This document shows, piece after piece, positions 41,396 to 52,812 of a stretch of DNA of 64,000 nt. Source of the DNA: Podospora pseudocomata (lineage: Eukaryota > Ascomycota > Sordariomycetes > Sordariales > Podosporaceae). The translations under genes and the position numbers were made by a program. The stretch's first letter is position 1. Every line of letters starts with the position of its first letter. The notes below the pieces were generated by a model. That model had not been told where the DNA came from. It ran no database searches and saw only the letters and a list, made by a program, of their open reading frames with translations. Location of the stretch: contig NC_085887.1 in assembly GCF_035222375.1 (NCBI RefSeq), forward strand, positions 967,501 to 1,031,500, in the 5' to 3' direction.

Positions 41396-42624
41396 TGTTA
41401 AGGGGGGGGTTATGGCATTGTTTTGCGAGGTGGGTGTTTGGCGCTGGGAAATTATGTGTTCTGCAAGAAACATGTACAACCGAGTCGTTTTTGGAGGCGG
41501 ACATCAAGCTTCACTTTTCATCTCATACGCTCTCCCATAGTTCATTAATACATCTTCTCATAGCCCAAAACAACCGTGAGCTCGCTTCATTAGTGCAATA
41601 GCACGATGTTATCACATGCTGTCTGTTTCACAACTCAGAAAGGACCACAGCGCGGAAATTACAATAGCACAAGGTGAGGGATTGGATAATGTAGAGGGCA
41701 CAAAAACTGGGCCAGGTTGATTTGCGGACAGTCCTCTTGGCTCCTTCCCTCCCGTCCGTTCTACCAGTTAGGCAGATAGCCGGCGCTCCGCAGACTTGCC
41801 TCCTACTGTGAACAAGTTTTCAGGGTTCACACACCCGGCAGCCCTGATTTGTGTCATGATGGTTCCAGCATGCGAGACTGGAACGTTCTTTTGATCTCCA
41901 ATCATGGGCCGTGATCTGGCCATCGCGGTAAGGAGGCTTGAACGCGACCGGTCAAGTGAGCATCCGGTCCACGAAGAATGGCACACAGAAGACTCGATCC
42001 CCGCCTCTGACGCCTTACTCGAGCCATCTGAGCAGTGCGCCTTTCTATATTACCTTCCCCGCGCCTAGGCTTGAGCCTGCTCAGGTCCCCGCCCCTGACC
42101 GGGCCTAGGCACTGACGTGCTCACATGGAGTCTTCGTATTTTCCTTCTCTCCTAGGGAAAGAGCCCCGGAAAATCTAGTACCCCTGGCAGGGCTCAGTCG
42201 CCTGACGTCCCACCGTAATTTTCCTAGTATATCCTTTGATCTCTGAGAATTCTTCAGCTGATAACCTTTTCTTCCTCTCAACAACACTCTCTTCTGGTCA
42301 ACGCAGTCCGCATCGCCCTCGGGCAACGGATGAAGGTCAGCCTTCCTCTCTTCGTCCTCATCTTCACCGTGTCACCAATCCCAGAGCCTGGCTGGCGCGT
42401 CGTTCCTCGCAGACCTTGGTCCACGCCAACTGCACTGTATCCAAGCCGATGTTCTCTTGTCTGGCGCGTTCAACCCCGTCAGATTGGTGAGTCTGTCCCC
42501 ACCACTCTTGTCCTCATCTCCAACCATGACAGATTGGTTTGCTGACCACATTCTCCTCCTTGCGAGAATGGGCAGCGTCGGACCTATTGACTATCTTTTA
42601 AGGCCTATTAACTATCTTTTACCC
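41396..42624. other. Gene-poor stretch
   Basis: No supported intact gene. At 42270-42480 plus-strand phrases such as RQLHCIQADVLLSGAFNPVR look coding but cannot be joined to anything, which fits more gene debris. GGCCTA/TTAACTATCTTTTA is repeated at 42580-42621 (tattgactatcttttaaggcc, then tattaactatcttttaccc). Confidence 0.45.
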
Positions 42625-42835
42625 TCATGGAGGGATCCTGTCGGGCTCTCATGCCCATCATCTTGGTCACAGCTCCGAGGGTGTGGACTCCCTCTCGAGC
42701 CAGTTCGGTGCGATGAGTCTTCCGCCTAGCAACGGCCACGAAGCCTCCAATATGTCACAGATCCAGCAGCATGGATACATGACGAGCCAGGAGCAACCTG
42801 TCGCTTACCAGGGCTACTCGTCCAGGGCGGGTCTC
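42625..42835 (+). pseudogene. Fragment of a disordered protein gene
   Basis: The frame reads GSHAHHLGHSSEGVDSLSSQ, FGAMSLPPSNGHEASNMSQI, then QQHGYMTSQEQPVAYQGYSS: low-complexity, Gln/Ser/His-rich sequence like the tail of a transcription factor. It has no start or end of its own and runs straight into an unrelated antisense gene fragment at 42824. Confidence 0.4.
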
Positions 42836-42929
42836 CCCAGACAGCGCGAACGTCCTCATGGTCCAGAAGCGGGCAAAACTCGTCGAGAAGCCCAGGCGTC
42901 CATCGGCCATCTCTCTCGCCAGGACATGA
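42824..42929 (-). pseudogene. Fragment of the 98-residue orphan gene
   Basis: On the minus strand about 100 bp align with 29240-29350: SWRERWPMDAWAS here against SWRGKWPVDAWSS there, and in the next frame FARFWTMRTFALSGETR against FARFWAMRTFEPSGETR. It is a short, frame-broken copy embedded in other debris. Confidence 0.6.
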
Positions 42930-45466
42930 CAACAAGGTTTGTTCTCCCAATCAGCCCACAACATGGCCTTTGTGCTAACATTTCGGTGAAACAGAGGAAG
43001 AGGCGGACATCACTGCCCACGGCTCCCATCAGCCCACCTGCCCAAGGCCCTCTCGACGGCTCTCACATCACTGCCCACGACTCTCATCGCGGAGAAGCCC
43101 TGGGCGCTCTCAAGGTCAATCCTGCCATTCCAAGGCTGTGACGGCGGCGTTTACCCCGCCCACGCACGTCGAGTCGATTGAGCAGTGTCTAGATGGAGTG
43201 GAGCAGAGGATTGTTGCAATGCACTTACGCAAATCTCGGCCGAGCAGATCAAAGGGTAGTGTTCAAGGGTTACATGCAGCTCACGGTTGGCGGAGAGCTC
43301 TGGTGAGCTTGGAGGGAGGAGCACGTGCTCGAGTATCTCTATGGGCAAGGTATTCTGCTTGGGTTGGTGGCCATCTTTGATCAGACAATATCATCAGTTC
43401 AATTACATGCTTCAAATCAACTCTGTGGCTTCGTCAGCTAAATAGAACCTGTGTCCGCCACTGTTTCCACTTGTATCGAGTGCTCTTAACCTGTTAATCA
43501 AACCTGACCATAACATCTTTGAGCAAGAGGTCTGCGAGTGTCGGCTTGGCTGGGATTGGTTTTGCACAGAATCTCTCAACCGTGTTCTGATCTCAAGTAC
43601 ATTTTTACACATCAATCCCACGTCAAATAGCCTTTCAAGACTTTTGGGCTCCCTTCCTCGACTCTTCCACACATGGCAATCCTTTGAACTGCCAATGCTG
43701 GCTCTTGTGGTAGAAGCGGCCCAGGCTACTCTGGGATTTGAGCGTGTAGGATGCGTGTTGTCCCTGGCAATGATGTGACGGAAACATGTCAGTTGGTGGT
43801 CTTATTTCTTACAAGACATACGTTCTCTGTCGATACCCATCATCAATTCATCCCTGAACAGTTCGCCACTTGCAAGTTTGTTTTGTCGAGTCACTTTCGG
43901 CTGGTCTTGGTGCCATACTTACATGTTTGGGTCATGGAATAAAGACGTGACTAGGGAGGTCACACCAGATCAGCATTGTCCGTTTCATCCCCATCGAGGG
44001 TGTTGTATATGTGAGTAGATATTTTGAGCGGGAATGACTCGGTCATGAGCCCTTCCATCTTCTGATTTTGCCTCAAAGCTGTCGTGTGCTATGATGATCT
44101 GTCTGACGTCTAGCTCTCCTCGGCTTGACGCTGTGGTATCATGCTCCCCAATCGTGGCTGTTTCTGCTCGTACATGACTGGACTGCCGTTACCTTGTCCT
44201 GTCTATTGTTGGCCGGCAATGAGTCAAAATACAGGGCACGTTATATTGCGGGAAGCTAGAACTGAGTGATGTGATATTCTTAGATTCGTATATAGACGAA
44301 CATTGTGTCAACATCTCCGAGAGGGTGTGAAGTTTGCGACCGGTTTCTTCCAACCTCGACAGAATCAAGGCTACAGCAGCGACAAAGCTCCGCCACAAAC
44401 GCCCGGTAAGCCCGAGTGGAGGTAGACTCCTTCAAAGCCAGGAAAGCTACCCCTGGAATACCATTCCTTGGTCAGACATAGTGAGCTGCCAGTTGCTAGC
44501 ACCACCCAAGCAAACAGCGCCTCCCTGTCATAATTCACCACCCCGATCCACCACGACGACCCAGTGAAAACCAAGCCAACAACCCCATTCCACCTCCCAG
44601 TCCTTCCCCACCTAGCCACAGCTGTCTGGTCCAAACGCATCCATAAGTACTTTGGTCCCTTCCCGTCCTTTTCCCTGGGATCCTCCAGTTGAGCCACCAA
44701 ACCAACCCACCACCCCCTGTCGTTATCTCCGACTATCAAAGCGCAGGCAGGCCTCCTGTTCTTTCTTTTGAGTCCGTTTCCAAACGCCTTCAGTCCCATC
44801 CCAGCCCTGAAAACGGATCACCAGCGCCAGCTCACCACCCTCCTCAACAACCTCTGGGACACGCTCATAGCCCCCAACGCCGCCTCCTCCCGCTCATTCC
44901 TTTTCCGGCTTCCACTCCCTTCTTGAAGAGTTGGGTGTCTGGTCGTAAGCCTGCGATCTCACAACGGGGGTGTTGTAGGTTTTTATTTCGCGGTAAATGA
45001 AATCTGTCAGGTAATCGTGTCTGTTGTGCGTGTGGGATTGTGTATTCTTCATCAAAGGGGAAAGGGATTTGGGTTGTTATTAAGGTCAAGAACAAAAAAG
45101 AGTTGCTGACTCTTCAGTAATCTTGACACGGGTATTTCCCTTCCCCGTGCCAGGATGATTAGCGCTCGCTTCGCCGCGGTGGGAAGGGGTTGCGGACGCT
45201 GCTGCGTTGGCGGTGGCGGTAGGGGTTTCGAGGGGGAGGGGGGGAAAGGAGGATGCGGTTTGAGGAGGTGAGTTTCTCTTGTCAGGGCTGTTGTCAAAAG
45301 GGACACAGATACGGGGTGGTTCAGCTTGTGTTGTGGTCTGCGAGAGGAGACGTCTCGGTCAAGTGAATGGCCATTCTCCCAGCACCTGAGCCTCTTCGTT
45401 GGTGGAGAGCAAACAAATAGATGCGGTGGTGCCTTGGACTTGGTTGCTAACACTAGTTGATGACAG
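42930..45466. other. Gene-poor stretch with decayed exons
   Basis: Short CTCATCAC/CTGCCCACG repeats occur at 43005-43090. At 44803-44985 plus-strand phrases LKTDHQRQLTTLLNNLWDTL and, one frame over, GFHSLLEELGVWS look like the N-terminal half of the gene whose last exon is at 45467. Nothing else is supported. Confidence 0.45.
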
Positions 45467-45865
45467 GCAATCAAGCTGCTCATCGCCGCCAGGGTCAAGG
45501 AATTAGAGGGGAGGGTCCCGTCGCGTCGGGTCTCCTTCGCCGGGAGCGACGGCGAGAACATCTGGCATGATTTCGACAACCGGGAGGAGGCTCTGGCCGG
45601 TGATATGCGCGAGTTGAAGTTGGTCGAGGACGCCATGGATGTTGATAAGGAGAACAATTCTTGTTTCGTGGTGCCGGACAGGGCGCCGGTGAAGTCGCGT
45701 GAAGGCGGGGTTGAGAAGATGGAAGGTATAGTGCTGGCGCCCAAAGCGGCATCAAAGCCACGCAAGCACGAGATACAGCGACAGATCTTGTCGGCATATC
45801 ATGACAACACAGATGCTTTTTACTGGGACGATAAGGAGTTGTGGGATGAGAGGTTTAGGCGGTGA
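45467..45865 (+). pseudogene. 3' exon of a gene with an uncertain or broken 5' part
   Basis: An acceptor with a good branch site (TTGCTAACACTAGTTGATGACAG) opens an exon reading AIKLLIAARVKELEGRVPSR, SFAGSDGENIWHDFDNREEA, LVEDAMDVDKENN and RQILSAYHDNTDAFYWDDKE, ending at a TGA at 45863. The coding character is strong. Upstream exons at about 44803-44985 need a frame change and give no clear start. It may be a gene in decay or one with a missed small exon. No family recognised. Confidence 0.45.
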
Positions 45866-46007
45866 TCTTCGGCGATATAGAAATGAGTCACCGAGGGTCC
45901 GTCTCTGGAAGAAAAGCTCGGACTGTGAATACGAGACATTGACCCTAATTTGTAGTCTGTTTCCTTACTCGTTTATCTTTCATGTTCCCACCCAAGAACA
46001 TCCCCCT

Positions 46008-46877
46008 CTACCTCCTCTCTGGCCACTCTATCTCCCCAATCCCACACCCCCTCTCAACACAAGCACTAACAGTATGACAATACCTCACCTTCCCCCCCTC
46101 CACCCTAAAAAGATGGCTATCTGGCATCGGCGCCTGTCCCTGCGTCCTATCCAACCCAGGAAAACCCATAAAAATATCCACCGCTCCCATCTCCTCATCA
46201 ACCACATACCGTCTATACGGCACCTTGATCCCCCCCGGCATAACATGGATACAATCCTCCCCCTTCTTCGTCCCCCTAGCCGGCAATCCCCCCTCCAACC
46301 GATAGCAAGGCTCAGCATGCCACGGTACATCCCCCCTCCCCACATCCCCAAACCGATCAAAATACCAATCCCCTAGCTTCTGTATCTGTTCCCTCGATTC
46401 CCGTGCCGCCAGCGGAATAACATCCCACTTCTCCCCTTTATTCAGATCCAACGTCCCAGTCGCGTTAAAAAGCCAGTCCCCCTCGTCCGTAACCACCGAT
46501 TCAATCAGGCTTATTCCCGTGACCGCTAGATTATCGGGTGTAGCCTGCCAGATAATCCGCGTGTGCAAAACATACGGATGTTCCTGCGTAGCGGCAATGA
46601 TCTCAGTGACGGAAGCGCACTGCTCGACATCGTGGATTGACCTGTGAAAGTCGGGATTGATGGGCACGGCGAGGGAGGAGTGCGAGAGGTCGCCGAGGAC
46701 GGCGTTGTTTTCGATGTAGAGGAAGTTGGGGGCGGATCGGCCGAGGGTGGAGATGAAGGAGTGGTTTCCTACGGTTTGGGCTTCCACGTAGGCGGCGGTG
46801 AGGGCTTTGAGGAGGGAGCGGGGGCAGGAGGCGCGGGCTCCTAGGAGGAGGAGGGTTAGTGGGAGGAGGGACTTCAT
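46008..46877 (-). CDS. Secreted DUF8021-type protein
   Basis: Single exon, 289 residues from the ATG at 46877. A signal peptide (MKSLLPLTLLLLGARAS) is followed by the family blocks CPRSLLKALTAAYVEAQTVG, HDVEQCASVTEIIAATQEHP, LIESVVTDEGDWLFNATG, GDWYFDRFGDV and the near-invariant GAVDIFMGFPGLDRTQGQAP, MPDSHLFRVEGGKVRY, CHTVSACVERGCG. Members are secreted fungal proteins with a SnoaL-like look; activity is unknown. The gene is intact, and its neighbours show no shared pathway. Confidence 0.85.
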   Translation of the reverse strand: MKSLLPLTLLLLGARASCPRSLLKALTAAYVEAQTVGNHSFISTLGRSAPNFLYIENNAVLGDLSHSSLAVPINPDFHRSIHDVEQCASVTEIIAATQEHPYVLHTRIIWQATPDNLAVTGISLIESVVTDEGDWLFNATGTLDLNKGEKWDVIPLAARESREQIQKLGDWYFDRFGDVGRGDVPWHAEPCYRLEGGLPARGTKKGEDCIHVMPGGIKVPYRRYVVDEEMGAVDIFMGFPGLDRTQGQAPMPDSHLFRVEGGKVRYCHTVSACVERGCGIGEIEWPERR

Positions 46878-47643
46878 CGTGGTGGTGAGGAGGTTGGGTG
46901 GTGGAGGGTGAGGATTTTGGGGCGAAAGAGATGTTGGGGGGTATATACATACTGCCATCATAACCGGCGGTGTCACATCTGTCACCGAGCTGACACGCTT
47001 CGATTTCCAATGGTCATGGTTACGAGTCGCCTGGTACTGTTTGGCATTGAGTGCTTGATGTCGTCGTTCAACGGCTAAACAAGTTGGGGAAAAGTGTGAT
47101 TGGGTGGTTCCCCTCAGCAATTACTCGCGGGAAGGACCGAGTGTGTACCTGCATTCGACGGTTGCCACTTTTATTTCCAGTCACAATCCTAGGGTCAGAC
47201 TTGAGTCTTCGTGCTCCATGCCATACTTCCCTCAGTCTTGTCAATGTCAATGTCACAATATTTATCACGGCAGCTCAACGACTCCAAACTGGCTTTGCCA
47301 AATAGTGACTATTGAAGAAATATGATAACTAGCTGTGGCTGTTGTACATGATAGAGAAAAAGAATGAAAACTAGCTAGTTATGGCTATTGTACAATAATA
47401 GTTACAGGAGATAAGAGATACAATGCCTGACAATTGCACTGAAGAGGATATCACTATTTACAACACATCCGGTACGCCTAACCTGGCCCTATCTTCTTCC
47501 AAGCCCACATCCTTTTCCTCGCTCCGGCTGGTGGCCACCTGTGCCAATCTCCCTCCCTCTGTCCCTCCCTACCACCCCACCACCAAAGCCCCTCATGGGC
47601 TTGTTGTCTCCGTGCGACATCTTTTCGTCGTTCTCGTCGGCCT
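46878..47643. other. Intergenic
   Basis: Promoter side of the DUF8021 gene. 'actagctagttatggctattgtac' recurs twice (47327 and 47371), a short direct repeat. No gene supported. Confidence 0.45.
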
Positions 47644-47675
47644 GGTTGTTGTTGTTGTTGTTGTTGTTGTTGTTC
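47644..47675. repeat. (GTT)n microsatellite
   Basis: About ten GTT units. On the minus strand it would read as poly-Asn in a frame without an ATG, so I do not call a gene on it. Confidence 0.85.
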
Positions 47676-49677
47676 AACGTTTGGGACACGTTGAATCGGT
47701 TTGTCGAAGAACATTATGCAGTGAAAGGGACTCTTACCCCTCCACCTTCGCTCATGATTCCCATTCAACCAACCTGTCTGCCCAGCGACCCCTCTCAAGC
47801 CGAGATATGTCAAGGATGGCGGAACACTCATCCGTCTCTGGAAGATTGATGGTGATCCAGGGTTTCATGGGAAAGTTGTACACCTTGCCGTAGCTGCCGT
47901 CTCCTCAGCGAAACACATGCTAAGGGCTGGGTGCGTCGGGCTTCTTGCGGACGGCTTGAAAGCAGATCGCCGCTACCTGGGTAACCGGGCGACAGATTTC
48001 AGAATCCGGATCGGATGCCCTGTAGAGATATATACCACCCGGCCTACCCTGTGAGTAGGATGTCCTTTTGGTTCCACAGGGCAAGATGATAGATGGCACG
48101 ATGCCGAACAAGTTGAAATGGAAGAAACGACCGGCAATGGATATGCCCGGACCGACCCATCGAATCCATGTCCTCATACAGCTGGTCGAGAACATGTTCA
48201 CCGTAGCCTGGTTGTGCCAGCTTGTTCGACTGAACACCATCGCCGTTAGCAAAATCATCGACACTCAGATCAAACAGGATGAAACTCACGCTAGGTAAGC
48301 CGGGACAGCTGGCTTGTGGGAACTGTCTTGTGTCCTCCCCCTGGATGGGGGGGAACAATACCAGAGTTGTAGAGGGACCTGCATAGGCCTGTTAGCCACC
48401 GCCTCGAGCACCCAAATCAATCGAACAATGTTCTCATCTATTTTCTACACTCATTGCACGTAGAAATTTCGACAGCAGCCGCAGTAACGATATGTCTAGA
48501 TCTGGGTTGAGACGAACTAGTCAGCCAATTGGACGCGTTTGTTCGACCCAATAGTCGAATTGATGGGACGAGGGGTAGATGAAGCGACTTACAGGATAGG
48601 AATAGTCGATAATGATGCTAAGGATGGTAAAGATGCAGTCATCCACCCTGGCTGCTTCTGGTTTTCCCGGAGGACGGCTCCTGTGTCAGTCGAATGTTAG
48701 TTGTCGTCCAAACATAGATCGATGGAAAGGATCGGATGGTGCCGAGGTTGGAGGGACCATCGGACGAGGGTGTGCTGTGGGCAACAGGATCATAGGAGGA
48801 GGGGAAATGAGAAAGGGCAGATGGATCTAAGAGGATGGGATAGCCGGGAGATGGGAATGCGCCTACCTGTAGTTCTAACTGGTCTTGCTCGCTATGCTCA
48901 CAAGCAAGTGGTCGGTCACGTCGGCGGCCCGGAGGAGTTGGTGGAGGGCTTGGACGTTTTTGAGGTAGGAGAGGAATGGCGAGAGAGATGGAAATAGAAT
49001 TGATGGTAATGTCTACCCCTCGATGTCTGCAGGGACTAGGTAGTCCAGGACCCCTCGCCTCCTCTCGACGTGTGGCGGGGACTCGGCGGGCAGGGGGCTC
49101 TTCAACAACCGGGCATTCGGTCAACACGGCTCCGAGTGTGCGATGGGGGGCAGGCATCCTCTCAAGACGAGAGACTCAAGGGTGGTTCAAGCACACTCAA
49201 GTATTCCTCCTCATTCACAATGAATGCCTGATGAAGGTCTCTCAGATAAGAACGGTCTATACACATCTTCTCATCATAAAAACAAGCCATTCACTCGCAT
49301 GTCATGTGAACAGCCACCTGAAACCCTATGGCTATGTCCGATTTCTCACTGTAATTTCTCGCTGTTGGATACTCCACGATTTCACTTCACAATGGGAGCT
49401 CTCATCACAATTCCCATCACGACACGCATAATCACATCACAGCATTCACAAATATCACCACTCGACCATCAAAACTTATGGAATATCCTGAATTTGAGCA
49501 CACCAAAACACCAACCATCTAGGCCATGCATCTAAAGTACAAGATCCCCACAAAACGAAAGACAAACAAAAGAATAGTCAAAAACTATGTGCCCTCGCGA
49601 GCTGGTATCTATCTACTACACCCATACACCACCGCCCCCCAAAAATATCAATCATGCCTCCCAAAAATTCACATCGC
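47676..49677. other. Gene-poor stretch with possible minus-strand membrane-protein remnants
   Basis: On the minus strand, VDDCIFTILSIIIDYSYP followed by gtaag (about 48655-48590) and, after an intron-like gtgagt..gttcag (48300-48237), GPGISIAGRFFHFNLFGIVP (about 48160-48100) look like exons of a membrane protein. The frames between do not connect, so I record only a possible decayed gene. Confidence 0.35.
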
Positions 49678-51255
49678 TCAGTGAATAGCCGACTGATTCC
49701 CATGCAACACCGGATTCACCCGGTCATCCCACTTAAACTTGAAATCATCCCCCAACTGCTTCCTGCATGCCGCCGTCACCGCCTCCCAAACATTAGCAAA
49801 CACCCCAAAATTAGCCGGGTTTTCCTCATCATTCTCCCCGCCCTGGAAAACACCCGTCCTGACCAGGCAAGTGTTCCACCCGTACATGTTTCCCCCCACA
49901 ATATCCGACGCCGGGTTGTCACCAATCATGTAGATGTTCTCCGGGATCCTCTCCTCCCCGTGAAGGACGTCCATCCACGAGGCGATCACCTCGTCGGCGT
50001 ACTTGTACGTCGCCAGCTCGGGCTTGCCATAGACCACACGCTCCAGATCGACGCCCGTGTGGGCTTTGTACATGGCCTCGAGCCCGATGCGGAACGCGCC
50101 CTGCGACATGCGAGGGTGGGGGTGCTCGGTCGGGCAGAGGAAGTCGCCCTGGGAGAAGTAGATGGGGATTCGCTGGGAGACGGGGTCCTTGGCTACGGTG
50201 CCGAGCCGGCCATTCTCGCTGACAAGCAAATCCATGATGATCTGCATGTCAGTGGCATAATCTCTCGAGTCGGAGAAGACCATGATGGCGTCAATGTTGA
50301 CCTTGGAAAAGTCCCTCGGGCGGGCGGAGGCGCGCTCCTCGTCGGTGAAGACGCGGTAGGGGGCGATGGACTCGTCCCAGGCGACGATGTCGTTGGGGAC
50401 GATGATGTCCTTGAAGCCGTACTGCTCGGCCACCTCGCGGCACTTGTACCCTTCACCGCCGACGACGAGGACGGTGTTGTAGTACTCGGCCAACGCGCGC
50501 ATGGGGGTGTGCGACTGGATGAACTGCTCCGTGTTGACGGGGTTCTGGAGGATCTTGGACAGCTGCTCTGTCCGGGCCAGCTCGGGCTTGCCGGAGCCGT
50601 TGGTGAGGAAGATGTGGGGGATCTTGATGCCGAGCTGGTTGTTGCCGTTGAGCATGTCGAGGACCATCTTGCCCTCGGGGATCAGGCGGTCACCGTGGAC
50701 CAGGACACCGTCAATGTCAAAGACAAAGGCCATGTTCTTGGCCAGCTTGACCTTGTCGGACTGGACGTCCTGGACCTGAGAAACCAGGATTTCTCTGGTG
50801 GGCTGGATTGGGGGCATGCCGGGGCGCTGGCTCTCCTTGGAGGCATTTCTCAGGGCCTCCTGGACATCGGGGAACGTGACGCTGCTCAAGCGCGACTGGC
50901 GCTTGGAGCGAGGGATGGGGAGGGCAGCACCGAACGAGTTGCGGGATAGTCTCCGCTCCTTCTGCGATGGTGACACGGAGAGGTTGTGCATGTACTGGGA
51001 AGCATCGGCATCAGGCGACCTCAAGGCAGGCACCTCGATGGTGTTGTGCGAACCTGGCGAGGTTGGGATGGCCATCTTGTTCTCGACGCTGGCCCAACTG
51101 CCATCTCTCCTGTTGCCATTCTGGAAGTGCTTGCTCCAGCTCTCCGTCTTCTTGTGTGTGAACTTGCTCTTTGGCTTGCCGGGAGAGTCGGGGGGTGTCT
51201 GGATGGACTTGGAAAAGTCGACGTCCTTGAACGCTGGGCCTCCTGCTCCGGACAT
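49678..51255 (-). CDS. HAD-superfamily hydrolase, CECR5/HDHD5 type
   Basis: Single exon, 525 residues. After about 170 disordered, Ser/Lys-rich residues comes the HAD nucleophile motif FVFDIDGVLVHGD (Asp 180 and 182), then PHIFLTNGSGKPE (motif II), KPELATYKYADE (motif III Lys region) and MIGDNPASDIVGGNMYGWNT (motif IV). This is the class IIA subfamily of CECR5-like proteins, often mitochondrial in animals; the substrate is unknown. The long N-terminal extension has several SP/TP sites (QTPPDSP, IPTSPGS, SVSPSQKE), which suggests phospho-regulation. The start ATG is the first in frame. Confidence 0.9.
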   Translation of the reverse strand: MSGAGGPAFKDVDFSKSIQTPPDSPGKPKSKFTHKKTESWSKHFQNGNRRDGSWASVENKMAIPTSPGSHNTIEVPALRSPDADASQYMHNLSVSPSQKERRLSRNSFGAALPIPRSKRQSRLSSVTFPDVQEALRNASKESQRPGMPPIQPTREILVSQVQDVQSDKVKLAKNMAFVFDIDGVLVHGDRLIPEGKMVLDMLNGNNQLGIKIPHIFLTNGSGKPELARTEQLSKILQNPVNTEQFIQSHTPMRALAEYYNTVLVVGGEGYKCREVAEQYGFKDIIVPNDIVAWDESIAPYRVFTDEERASARPRDFSKVNIDAIMVFSDSRDYATDMQIIMDLLVSENGRLGTVAKDPVSQRIPIYFSQGDFLCPTEHPHPRMSQGAFRIGLEAMYKAHTGVDLERVVYGKPELATYKYADEVIASWMDVLHGEERIPENIYMIGDNPASDIVGGNMYGWNTCLVRTGVFQGGENDEENPANFGVFANVWEAVTAACRKQLGDDFKFKWDDRVNPVLHGNQSAIH

Positions 51256-52812
51256 GATGGGCGGTTCTGAAATTTAGTCGTAAGATGAACAAAGAAGATA
51301 GATGGTAGATGTGCTTTGCATCAGAGTATCTCTAAATGGCTGCGGTAAAACGGTTGGATGGAGAGGTAGACAAGATATCGGCAATACTGAAACAGACCAG
51401 CCAGCCGTTGGGGAGAAGGGGAAAGCTCTTATATCGCCTCCACGACTACGCTGTCCTCCATCCACACACCATCCTCGGCCGTCTGTTTCGATTTTCTCAA
51501 CCGCGAGAACCGACCGGAGACGATCGTCGAACGGCGCCATGCTCGGTCATCCCAAGCCAAAACCCACCAAGACGTGCTCCAGTATGACGTCGTAAATGGA
51601 GATGCAGGTGAAAACTCTTGAGGGGATCTCCACAGGGGTCCAATGATGTAAGCTCTACGAGTGCCGAAGATGCGGTTTCTGAAACAGCGGAAGAAGACCC
51701 TGAGGACAGGATTGGCGCATTGTTGTCTTTTGATCGGATTTCCCGACTCGTACGACCAAGACATGACAAGCGGGTCTTGTATCCAGAGCGTATCCAGATG
51801 TCGCCGCCCGACTGGTGGGTGGCTGAGGGTGGCCACTGATAAGAGGGGATCTCGGAGGTTTGGCAGACGTTGTTGATGGTTGTTTGATGCTGACAACCCT
51901 GCGTGTCCCTGTGTGTTCCCCGTATCGATGTTGTCATTGACTCCATCGCCAGCTCCATAGAAACCCGCAAAAATCAGGCGGGACAGCAGCGGGCGGTCGG
52001 CGGGGCCCGGATCCGTGCTTGTTTTTGCCTCCGCGTCCCCGAACTTGATGTTAACGACCACGGCGCTCACGGCGGCCCCAAGAGCCGCGGCCAGGGTTCA
52101 TGCCCGTAATTGTCCATCCGGTGCGACCCAACCACACGGAAAAATGGGGTTACACCGCTAGGGAACGCTGAGGCTCCTTGCCGACATGACTCGGCTGCTT
52201 GCCGATCTCACCCCCCTCCATCATTTGTCGGGTCAGTGGTGGGAGCTTGTGAGATAGTGGGAAGATGGTGGGAAGCCAGCGGTGAGAAGATGTGAGATGG
52301 TCCTGAGTGGCTGGAGTTTGGAAAAGTTCTAGCGTCGCCGCGGCACTGTCATGCATGATGCCACTCATGCCACTCTTGTCAACTGCTTGTTTCTTCGTGT
52401 CCAAGACTCCAAAACAAGGCCGTGTGGAGCCCGTTGGATGACCATGCGTCACTTTGTGGAACCACATTAGCTGGAGGTAGGGGTCAGCAGTCGCCTCAGA
52501 CTCGGAATTCTGGACGTGTCACAGTGCAGTGTCAGCTTTCATCCGAACCAGCAAAAAAAAAAAAAAAAAAGTTAAGGTATTGAAGGGTCGCTTGTGAGGC
52601 GAAAATTCGCGCACGTGGGTGGTTCCAAGTTTGCGGGATGGACTGTCGCTGATTGGGATTTATTATTGTGCGCTGTCCCCTGGACCGAGTTGGACTCAGG
52701 GGGTACATGTAACTTCTTGAGCTTTGTTCGTTTCTTTTACTGTCAACTGTCAACACTCAAAAAGATCATGGGAGAGTATCTGAGACCATCACCGACAACA
52801 ACAACGACAACC
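51256..52812. promoter_or_regulatory. Divergent intergenic region
   Basis: 1.56 kb between two divergent genes. Minus-strand frames (51429-52070) lack domain character. An A18 run at 52552-52570 and a pyrimidine-rich leader precede the reductase. The frame upstream of 52813 stays open and offers another ATG at 52768. Confidence 0.45.

Noticed and set aside
47489-47689. Minus-strand poly-Asn frame over the GTT microsatellite
   Set aside because: It has no ATG start, and the frame is created by the repeat itself.
49654-50949. 431-residue open frame on the plus strand
   Set aside because: It is antisense to the HAD hydrolase and arises from its codon bias. The Val/Gly/Asp-rich translation has no domain.
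51429-52070. 213-residue minus-strand frame upstream of the reductase
   Set aside because: No domain, no codon preference, and it lies in a divergent promoter region.
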